Shown: piece by piece, positions 34,201-39,481 of the stretch
Layout of the letters: each line of letters starts with the position of its first letter
Numbering within the stretch: the first letter of the stretch is position 1
From: Acidobacteriota bacterium
GTDB lineage: Bacteria > Acidobacteriota > Terriglobia > Bryobacterales > Bryobacteraceae
NCBI GenBank assembly: GCA_021787555.1
Contig: JAJYLS010000009.1
Coordinates: 1 to 39,481, forward strand
Direction of reading: 5' to 3'
DNA: 39,481 bases
Notes under the pieces: generated by a model
Seen by the model: the letters and a program-made list of their open reading frames with translations, nothing else
Told to the model about the DNA's origin: nothing
Databases searched by the model: none
Translations under genes and position numbers: made by a program

Positions 34201-34594
34201 GGGCTCGATCATGTGCATCGGGGTGGCGACGGCGAACAGCATTCTGCTGGTGGTCTTCGCGAACGACCAGCGGGAGGAGGGCCTGGACGCGCGGTCGGCG
34301 GCGCTGGCGGCGGGGCACACGCGGATCCGGCCGGTGCTGATGACGGCGAGCGCGATGATTATCGGCATGCTGCCGATGGCGCTGGGAATGGGCGAAGGAG
34401 GAGAACAGAACGCGCCGCTGGGGCGGGCGGTGATCGGCGGGCTGGTACTGGCTACCGTCACCACGCTATTCGTGGTTCCATTAGTATATAGCGTGCTGCG
34501 GAAGAACCCGCCGGTGGATTACGAACGCAGAATCGTCGAGGAGGAACACGAGTACTTGCGGGATGAGATGATGCAGGGCGAGGAACTGCCATGA
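31247..34594 (+). CDS. RND efflux pump, AcrB/HAE1-like
   Basis: Inner-membrane proton-driven exporter of 1115 residues with the usual 12 helices and two large periplasmic loops. Family landmarks are the first helix (MWIVRLALRRPYTFVVVALL), VDIFPYIDIPVVSIVWTYAG, the proton-relay helix GILVDDATVEIENTHRNMAM with its Asp pair, and near the end GVATANSILLVVFANDQREE and RPVLMTASAMIIGMLPMALG. Around residues 800-855 there is a Ser/Gly/Asn-rich insertion (from about KSTTPASLAG to GPQLLSNLAG) in the second periplasmic loop. It is coupled to the adaptor gene by ATGA. Pump before adaptor is the reverse of the acrAB order. Substrates unknown. Confidence 0.95.
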   Translation: MWIVRLALRRPYTFVVVALLIAILGVTAIVTMPVDIFPYIDIPVVSIVWTYAGLSPEEMEGRMVTIFERALTTTVNDIEHMESQSYNGISVTRVYFQPHAKVELALSQVTAIAQTLLRIFPPGTTPPYVAKYDASSVPVLQLGMESKTLSEQELYDIGHVFIRTPLATIQGASLPLPYGGKNRVVMVDLNPEQLYAKGLSPADVSNALGSQNLILPAGDAKIGGTDYLIRVNSSPRILDEMNALPIKVVNGATVYLRDVGQVHDGYSIQTSIVRTNGTRGALLTVLRSGQASTLAVVNAVKKALPKILAGLPPTLEVRQLFDQSIFVRAAINGVVREAVVAAFLTGLMILLFLGSWRSTVIVCISIPLSILTSLIVLSMLGQTVNVMTLGGLALAVGILVDDATVEIENTHRNMAMRKPLVRAVLDGAQQIAAPAFVSTLSICIVFVPVLLLTGAAKYLFTPLALAVVFAMMASYLLSRTLVPTMVHYMLRPEVKLYAQGKHGETSGGKGIIWKAHYIFNRRFELMRASYASLLHWALDHRTPVLIGFGLFVAGSLALAPLVGEDFFPTVDSGQMRLHARAPTGTRIEKTEQIFAQIEDQIRQVIPQREIDNIIDNIGLPNNGLNLALGDTATIGTDDGDILISLKGEHGSTAEYTDRLRERLHERFPDVVFFFEAANITNQILNFGLPAPIDVQVVGRDKEANYKIAQQIEAQIVRIPGAADVHIHQVVDYPEIRVNVDRDKAGQVGLTQGDVANSLLISLSSNSQIAPTQWLDWKTGISYSVMVQTPQYRVDSLEAMMRTPLAAMAGNVKSTTPASLAGVSDQGNSAVGSGPSQNSAAYGNPGTASTGPQLLSNLAGVTRAVTPEVVSHYNVQPVFDIYANVDRRDLGAVGTAVEKIVAQAERKLPRGSSIDVRGQIATMETSFRRLGLGIVFAIVLVYLLMAINFQSWLDPFIILMALPGALAGIVWILFMTQTTFSVPSLMGSIMCIGVATANSILLVVFANDQREEGLDARSAALAAGHTRIRPVLMTASAMIIGMLPMALGMGEGGEQNAPLGRAVIGGLVLATVTTLFVVPLVYSVLRKNPPVDYERRIVEEEHEYLRDEMMQGEELP

Positions 34595-35901
34595 ACGAGG
34601 TGGGCGCCCAAACCACCGAAGAGCGATTGCGCGCGGAAATCGAAGCGCTGAAGCGGAAGCTTGCGCAGCGCAGCGCGGAGCGGCCTCCGAAAACCGGGCC
34701 ATCGACGGGCGCGCTGGTGGTAATCGCGGTGGTGCTGGTGGCGCTGGTGGTGGCGGGATTTTTCGCGGGATATCTGCCGCGGCAGCGAAGGGAACGGGTT
34801 TTGGCGGCCGAGTCCAGGGCCGAAAGCCAGGCGCGGCCGGTGGTGAGCGTGCAGGCGGTGAAGCGCGAGGCGCCGCACGACAACCTGGTGCTGCCCGGCA
34901 ATATTCAGGCGGTGACGGAAGCGCCGATTCTGGCGCGGGCCAACGGATACATCAAGCAGCGGTTCGTGGATATCGGCGACCACGTGGCGGCGGGGCAAGT
35001 GCTGGCGATCATCGAGGCGCCGGAATTGATGCAGCAAATCCGGCAGGCGCAGGAAGCCGTGGACCAGGCCAACAGCAACATCCAGCAGGCGGAAGCGGCG
35101 CTACAGCAGGGGCAGGCGAACCTGACCCTGGCGCGGGTGACCTCCGAGCGCTGGCAGAGGCTGGTGGTGAAGGGCGTGGTCTCGAAGCAGGAGAACGATA
35201 CGTACTTCGCGCAGTACCAGGCGCAGCAGGCCAACGTGCATGCGCTGGAAAAGGCGGTGGCGGCGGCGCGCAGCAACGCCGGCGCAGCGGAGGCGAACCT
35301 GGGGCGGCTGGACGAACTGGTGAGGTATCTGAACGTGAGCGCGCCGTTCACGGGCGTGATCACGGTGCGCAACGTGGACGTGGGCGCGCTGGTGAACGAA
35401 GGGACGACGCTGCTGTACCGCATCGCGCAAGCCGAACGGCTGCGGATTTTCCTGAACGTGCCGCAGGCGGATTCGGGATCGGTGCGGGTGGGGCAGAAGG
35501 CGACAATCAGACTTCCCGACCGGCCGGGCATGAAATTCGACGGCGAGGTGACGCGGAGTTCGGATGCGCTGGATCCGGCGTCGCGCACGCTGCTGACCGA
35601 GGTGCAGGTACCCAATTCCTCCGGCCTGCTGCTGCCCGGAATGTACGCGCAGGTGGACCTGCTGGTGCCGCGCAAGAACGCGCCGCTGGTGATCCCGGGC
35701 GGCGCGCTGGTGGTGCGCAGCAACGGGACGCAGGTGGCCGTGGTGGGCGCGGACGGCGTGGTGCACTTCACCCGCATTCAGTTAGGCCGCGATTTCGGCG
35801 ACCGCTTGGAAGTGCTCGGCGGGTTGCAGGACGGCGACCAGGTGGTGATGAACCCGAGCGACGCCGTGCGCGAAGGGGTGAAGGTAAAGCCGGTGAAATA
35901 A
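34591..35901 (+). CDS. RND efflux periplasmic adaptor (membrane fusion protein)
   Basis: A 436-residue adaptor. The N-terminus is a cytoplasmic coiled coil (TEERLRAEIEALKRKLAQRS) followed by one transmembrane anchor (GALVVIAVVLVALVVAGFFA) rather than a lipoprotein signal. After it come the lipoyl halves (ARANGYIKQRFVDIGDHVAA and LNVSAPFTGVITVRNVDVGA), a helical hairpin between about 145 and 230, a beta-barrel domain (DSGSVRVGQKATIRLPDRPG) and a membrane-proximal domain ending KVKPVK. It joins the pump encoded upstream to the TolC-like channel encoded downstream. Its ATG overlaps the pump stop. Confidence 0.94.
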   Translation: MNEVGAQTTEERLRAEIEALKRKLAQRSAERPPKTGPSTGALVVIAVVLVALVVAGFFAGYLPRQRRERVLAAESRAESQARPVVSVQAVKREAPHDNLVLPGNIQAVTEAPILARANGYIKQRFVDIGDHVAAGQVLAIIEAPELMQQIRQAQEAVDQANSNIQQAEAALQQGQANLTLARVTSERWQRLVVKGVVSKQENDTYFAQYQAQQANVHALEKAVAAARSNAGAAEANLGRLDELVRYLNVSAPFTGVITVRNVDVGALVNEGTTLLYRIAQAERLRIFLNVPQADSGSVRVGQKATIRLPDRPGMKFDGEVTRSSDALDPASRTLLTEVQVPNSSGLLLPGMYAQVDLLVPRKNAPLVIPGGALVVRSNGTQVAVVGADGVVHFTRIQLGRDFGDRLEVLGGLQDGDQVVMNPSDAVREGVKVKPVK

Positions 35902-35981
35902 GTTGTGAGTTATCAGTTATGAGTTTTGGGTTTTGAGCTCCGGCTGCTCATACTCATAACTCACGACTCAAAACTGAGAGC
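35901..35981. repeat. Cluster of short direct and inverted repeats between adaptor and channel genes
   Basis: Phrases GTGAGTTAT, AGTTATGAG and GTTTTGAG occur and are mirrored by ATAACTCAC, CTCATAACT and CTCAAAAC in the second half, around an AGCTCCGGCTGCTC centre. The transcript could fold into alternative hairpins. Position inside the efflux operon suggests an effect on relative expression of the channel gene; this is inference. Confidence 0.55.
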
Positions 35982-35986
35982 TTTAT

Positions 35987-37819
35987 ATGTATAAATCCAT
36001 TGGCATCCTTTTCGTCGCGGTCGGGCTCTCGGCTCCCCTCGCGGCGCAGACCGGCCCGCCGCTGAATTTTCAGAATTCGCAACGCGTCCACGAGCTGATC
36101 CGCGCGGGAAATATGTATCTTTCACTGCACGACGCGCTGGCGCTGGCGATCGAAAACAATCTCGACATCGAGTTGGAGCGCTACACGCAGCCGGCGGCGA
36201 GCACGGAACTGCTGCGCACGCGCGGCGGCGGGCTGGCGCGCGGACTGGATTTCACGGTGGCGGAGGCGCCCACGGGCGTGGGCGGACCGCTGGGTCCGCT
36301 GGTGACCAACACTGCGGCGGCGGGGCAGGCGGTCACGGGATCTTCGGTGGCGACCAATCCGATCGAACTGGGCGCGCTCACCGAACCGCTGGACAACCTT
36401 TCGGTCGCGGGGACGACGCCGCCATCGACAGGCACGCCGGTGCCTATTTTCGATCCGTCGCTGGTGGGGGAATTGAACTGGACGCACGCGACGGCACCGC
36501 AAAACAGCCTGCTGACCTATGGCACGAGCGCGCTGGTGAGCAACACGACCATCGCCAATGCGGGAATCGAGCAGGGGCTTGCGACGGGCGCGCAGGTGGG
36601 GCTGAACTTCGACAACAACCACACGTCGCTGAACGCGCTGACCACCGGGTACAATCCGTTCACCGAATCGAACCTGGGGCTGACGGTGACGCAGCCGCTG
36701 CTGCGCGGCTTCGGGATGGGCCTCAACCGGCGGTTCATCCGCATCGCCTTCAACGAACAGAAAATCTCCAGCCTGCTTTTCCAGCAGCAGTTGATCGCGA
36801 CGGTGTATGGCGTGGTGCGGCTGTACACCGATTTCGTGGCGCTGACCGAAGACGAAAAAGTGAAGGAGGAGACGCTGGCGGCGGCGGAGAAGCTGTACTC
36901 GGACACCAAGGACCAGGTGGAGGAAGGCACGCTGGCGGAAGTGGAGATGACGCGCGCGGACGCGCAGGTGTTTTCCGCGCGGCAGGACCTGATCAACGCG
37001 CGCGGGCTGCGCGACGAGCAGGAGGCAATTCTGAAGAACGTGCTGACGCGGCGGGGGAATGAAGATCCGGAAGTGGAATCGGCGCACATCATTCCGACGG
37101 ACGTGCTGACGATTCCGGCGCAGGACCAGGTGCGGCCCATGCAGGACCTGATCGTCGAAGCGCTGGCGCGCCGGCCGGACTTGGGGCAGGCGGTGCTGCA
37201 AATCGAGAACTCGCGCATCGGGCTTCAGGGCGCGAAGAACGCCACGCTGCCGGAAGTGGACCTGGTAGGGATCGCGGAGAATAACGGCATGGCGGGCGCG
37301 GTGAATTCCTTCGCGCCGGGCACGGTGGCGCCGGGGCCGGTGGGCGGACTGGGCGGCGCGCTGGACCAGATTTTTCTGCGCAAGAACCCGACCTACGGAG
37401 TGGGCGTGCAGGTGACGCTGCCGATCCGCAACCGCATCGCCGAAGCCGACCTGGCGCGCGACCAGATCCAGGTGAAGAAGTCGGAGATCCGGCTGCGGCA
37501 AATGCAGAATGAGGCGCGGCTGGAGGTGGAGGATTCGCTGATCGCGATGCGGCGCGCACGGTCGTCGTACGAGGCGGCGGTGCAGACGCGGAAATTCCAG
37601 GAGCGGTCGCTCGAGGCGGAGCAGGCGAAGTTCGACGTGGGGGCGTCGACGGCGTTTTTCGTGATTCAGTACGAGAGCCTGCTGGCGCAGGCGAAATCGA
37701 CCGAGGTGGCGGCGAAGAGTTCGTACGTGAAGGCGAAGGCCGCGCTGGAGCGGGCCATGGGGACGATCCTGGACGACAACCGGATTTCGGTGGAAGCGGC
37801 GGTGAAGGGGCGGATGTAG
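35987..37819 (+). CDS. TolC-family outer-membrane efflux protein
   Basis: A 610-residue outer-membrane channel, the exit duct of the efflux pump. The signal peptide ends at about SAPLAAQ (residue 21). An opening helix LSLHDALALAIENNLDIELE is typical, and the paired repeats of the family show as SNLGLTVTQPLLRGFGMGLN and, in the second half, YGVGVQVTLPIRNRIAEADL with long helices after each. The protein is longer than TolC (about 470) because of a Gly/Thr/Pro-rich stretch of roughly 100 residues (about 75-175) before the first strand and a second loop around 430-460. Third gene of the operon, 85 bases after the adaptor gene. Confidence 0.93.
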   Translation: MYKSIGILFVAVGLSAPLAAQTGPPLNFQNSQRVHELIRAGNMYLSLHDALALAIENNLDIELERYTQPAASTELLRTRGGGLARGLDFTVAEAPTGVGGPLGPLVTNTAAAGQAVTGSSVATNPIELGALTEPLDNLSVAGTTPPSTGTPVPIFDPSLVGELNWTHATAPQNSLLTYGTSALVSNTTIANAGIEQGLATGAQVGLNFDNNHTSLNALTTGYNPFTESNLGLTVTQPLLRGFGMGLNRRFIRIAFNEQKISSLLFQQQLIATVYGVVRLYTDFVALTEDEKVKEETLAAAEKLYSDTKDQVEEGTLAEVEMTRADAQVFSARQDLINARGLRDEQEAILKNVLTRRGNEDPEVESAHIIPTDVLTIPAQDQVRPMQDLIVEALARRPDLGQAVLQIENSRIGLQGAKNATLPEVDLVGIAENNGMAGAVNSFAPGTVAPGPVGGLGGALDQIFLRKNPTYGVGVQVTLPIRNRIAEADLARDQIQVKKSEIRLRQMQNEARLEVEDSLIAMRRARSSYEAAVQTRKFQERSLEAEQAKFDVGASTAFFVIQYESLLAQAKSTEVAAKSSYVKAKAALERAMGTILDDNRISVEAAVKGRM

Positions 37820-37839
37820 AAAAGGGCGCCTCGGCATTG

Positions 37840-37860
37840 CGCTTGACGTATGTACAAGCG
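37840..37860. promoter_or_regulatory. Inverted repeat upstream of brnTA, candidate promoter/operator
   Basis: CGCTTG-ACGTATGTA-CAAGCG is a 6-base perfect dyad around nine bases. It contains TTGACG as a possible -35 element and a weak TCCAAT 17 bases later. BrnT-BrnA pairs are autoregulated through dyads at their promoter, and the distance to the antitoxin gene fits a promoter that once served the whole toxin-antitoxin pair. Confidence 0.45.
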
Positions 37861-37948
37861 TTGAATCCAATCCGGCTGAACAGCGATTTGTGACTCCGCT
37901 CGTCCCGCCGAACCGCATGAACGCCAGGAATACGAGGCAGGATTATGA
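37861..37948 (+). pseudogene. Relic of BrnT toxin, 3' end only
   Basis: One frame ends SARPAEPHERQEYEAGL and stops at TGA (37946-37948), overlapping the BrnA ATG as ATGA. BrnT proteins end with an ISAR.A...ER..YE pattern and overlap brnA in this way. Just upstream a second frame reads EQRFV; adding one base near 37893 would join it as EQRFVISARP, so a one-base deletion is likely. Only about 25-30 codons remain of the roughly 90 in BrnT, and the N-terminal and catalytic parts are absent. The toxin cannot be made. Confidence 0.6.
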
Positions 37949-38214
37949 AGGATCGCTACGATTTCAGCAAGGGCAAACGCGGCAGGGTTCTTCCGCCGGA
38001 ACCCGAGCCGGAGGGCACGACCCGGATTACGATTCGGCTCGACCAGGATATCGTGGACCGGTTCTTTGAAATGGCGGAGCATTCCGGGGGTGCAACCGGG
38101 TATCAAACGCTGATCAACGCGGCGCTACGGGAATATCTCGATGGGAAGGCGCCGAGATTCGAAGATACGCTGCGGCGCATCATTCGAGAGGAATTGAAGT
38201 CCAGCGCGGCCTGA
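37945..38214 (+). CDS. brnA: BrnA-like antitoxin (ribbon-helix-helix)
   Basis: An 89-residue protein of the BrnA/CopG type. The N-terminal part is basic and extended (DRYDFSKGKRGRVLPPEPEP). The DNA-binding part is the strand TRITIRLDQDIVDRFFEMAE, then GATGYQTLINAALREYLDGK, the usual helix end of BrnA. BrnA neutralises the ribonuclease toxin BrnT and represses the operon. Here the gene overlaps the stop codon of a BrnT relic, so it is an orphan antitoxin that may persist as a repressor or protect against BrnT encoded elsewhere. It ends 4 bases from the convergent PHP-type gene. Confidence 0.82.
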   Translation: MKDRYDFSKGKRGRVLPPEPEPEGTTRITIRLDQDIVDRFFEMAEHSGGATGYQTLINAALREYLDGKAPRFEDTLRRIIREELKSSAA

Positions 38215-38218
38215 TTCG

Positions 38219-39481
38219 CTACCTTCCCGTCCACACGGGCGCGAGCCATGCCACGGGCTTGGACGGGTCGGCGCCGGGGGCGTCGCCGCCGCGGCCGGTC
38301 CACACGCGCACGAAGAAGTACTTACTGGCGGAATCCTTAATCTCCGGTGTCCAGTGGATGGAAGAAGCCGGCGCGGGATTGTAAACTTCCGCTACCTGGC
38401 CTCCGTCTTTGACGATATCCAACTTCGTAATCTTGTCGTCGGGATCGCTGACCTTGACATCGAATTTCAGGGCGGACGGGCGGTTGAGCGTCGAGCCCAT
38501 GATCTCGCCGTTCACCGAGTATCTGCACTGGATGTCTTTATCGAGCGAAGCATAAGTCCGACGGTGCTTCATGGCATCCAACATAGCTACCTTGCCGAGG
38601 CTGGTCGCCAGGATGAAGGTGCGCGAGGTGTGCTTGGTGATGCCCGAAAAACCGTGGTTATCGTTGCCGCAGATGGGAGACACTTTCCAGCCGTGGTCGA
38701 GCGCACTGATAAATGCCGGGTAATGGATCTTATTATTTGAGTTAATTACTTCCAGCATCGTAATGATATCGGTAACTTGCGGAGTGCGATAATCCCAATT
38801 ATTGTACTGGTCCGGCCCGGGGTGGTTGAAGCTGGCGACCACGGGGCCCTGGCCGTTGGCCTCGGCGGTGGCGAGCCACTTATAGAACTGCTGCAGGCCG
38901 ATGCCGGGGGCGAGCGCGTTCATGATATCCGAGCTGTTGAACACGTTGATGTGGCCCTTTCCGTCGGGGCCGTCGTTCTCCGAATATTCGAAGCCGGCGA
39001 TGGCCAGAAACTTGCTGTCGGTCGCGGCGGCGGCCTCGTGCTTAACGGCCAGCCAGGCGGGATTTTCGGGGCTGGGCGGCTGGAAGGCGCCTTCCTGCGA
39101 ATGGTCGGTCGTGGCGTAGAAATCGTAGCCGGCTTCCTTGGCGCGGCGGAAATGCTCCGAGGGCGGCCCCTGATACTTTTGCCAGTCCGGTTTCAGCGGC
39201 ATGCCGGGAGCGGGGATCTGCGCGCCATTAATGACGTAAATGCCCGGGCAGCCGTTCTTGGTCTTCACATAACCCTGGGTCCATACGTAGGCGACCGGGT
39301 TTTTGGGATCGGGGCCATAGACCTCGATGCCGGAGCAGCCGCTCTTGGCGAGATGCTCGCCGTGAGACCAGGTATAGGCGGTATGCGAATGGGTGTTGCC
39401 GGCATAAATGTGATAGTCGTCCGGCGTGGGCGCGTGCTGGGCAAACGCCAGCGCGGCCAGCGCGAACGAGACCGGCAGTAG
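38219..39481 (-). CDS. Secreted PHP-type metal-dependent hydrolase-like protein, partial 5' end
   Basis: The frame is open to the window edge, so the start codon is outside; 420 residues are visible. The first visible residues, LLPVSFALAALAFAQ, are the end of a signal peptide. Then comes a PHP-like domain with probable metal-binding motifs IYAGNTHSHTAYTWSHG, YDFYATTDHSQEGAF and VVASFNHPGPDQYNNWDY and a late SPICGNDNHGF. The last 100 residues are a beta-sandwich-like tail (LKFDVKVSDPDDKITKLDIV). PHP domains hydrolyse phosphoesters or similar bonds. Exported members occur in acidobacteria and planctomycetes, with unknown substrates. A GTG at 39268 could be read as a start but would cut the THSH motif, so it was rejected. 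Confidence 0.85.
   Translation of the reverse strand, partial: LLPVSFALAALAFAQHAPTPDDYHIYAGNTHSHTAYTWSHGEHLAKSGCSGIEVYGPDPKNPVAYVWTQGYVKTKNGCPGIYVINGAQIPAPGMPLKPDWQKYQGPPSEHFRRAKEAGYDFYATTDHSQEGAFQPPSPENPAWLAVKHEAAAATDSKFLAIAGFEYSENDGPDGKGHINVFNSSDIMNALAPGIGLQQFYKWLATAEANGQGPVVASFNHPGPDQYNNWDYRTPQVTDIITMLEVINSNNKIHYPAFISALDHGWKVSPICGNDNHGFSGITKHTSRTFILATSLGKVAMLDAMKHRRTYASLDKDIQCRYSVNGEIMGSTLNRPSALKFDVKVSDPDDKITKLDIVKDGGQVAEVYNPAPASSIHWTPEIKDSASKYFFVRVWTGRGGDAPGADPSKPVAWLAPVWTGR

Noticed and set aside
31205-34318. 1037-codon frame antisense to the RND pump
   Set aside because: Arg/His/Gln-rich shadow of a well-recognised pump gene, without any motif of its own.
1-39481. CRISPR arrays, tRNA or rRNA genes, complete insertion sequences
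   Set aside because: No regularly spaced direct repeats, tRNA-like folds, conserved rRNA stretches or transposase genes were noticed on either strand by eye; a dedicated scan could still find a missed tRNA.

Overview
The window comes from a GC-rich bacterium, most likely an acidobacterium close to Solibacter/Bryobacterales (subdivision 3). This is inferred from gene content, not from a marker gene. The clues are two Oar-type TonB-dependent receptors with an N-terminal carboxypeptidase-regulatory-like domain plus the relic of a third, long 'ADOP'-type ABC permeases (one complete, one internally deleted), a PadR-linked ABC-2 exporter, DUF1080, DUF362 and DUF6599-like secreted proteins, pyrrolo-quinoline-type beta-propellers, many Tat signals, and dispersed palindromic intergenic repeats. 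No rRNA, tRNA or CRISPR array was seen.

Left end (1-4470): a dissimilatory sulfur region. The first gene is aprB (adenylylsulfate reductase beta subunit, cut by the window edge). It is translationally coupled to a MarR-family regulator with a four-cysteine C-terminal tail. After citrate synthase (gltA) comes a divergent three-gene set: a small membrane protein, a TauE/SafE permease and a lipoprotein resembling DUF4881. This set fits export of sulfite or another sulfur oxyanion. Together these suggest an acidobacterium with Apr-type sulfur metabolism.

4474-11277: an ADOP permease relic, then a padR - ABC ATPase - ABC-2 permease operon with a strong palindromic operator, a TtcA-like tRNA thiolation ATPase, a YfhO-like membrane protein and a DUF1080 protein. 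Most of the genes within each group are coupled by 1-4 base overlaps.

11278-26120: two large TonB-dependent receptors. The second (22485-26120) heads a set with two secreted PQQ-type propeller proteins and a truncated small secreted protein. Between the receptors lie a MEMO-family protein, a HypB-like GTPase relic and a full-length ADOP permease.

26363-30893: a set of exported proteins. A Tat-targeted aldo/keto reductase with two ferredoxin-type clusters, a DUF6599-like protein and a Tat-targeted DUF362 protein form one operon. Divergent from it is a DegT/DnrJ/EryC1 aminotransferase that also carries a clear Tat signal.

31247-39481: an RND efflux operon in the order pump, adaptor, outer-membrane channel; a BrnA antitoxin preceded by only the frameshifted 3' end of its BrnT toxin; and a secreted PHP-type protein cut by the right edge. 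Gene relics are unusually common here (ADOP, HypB-like, TonB receptor, BrnT, a truncated secreted protein), which points to ongoing deletion and rearrangement.
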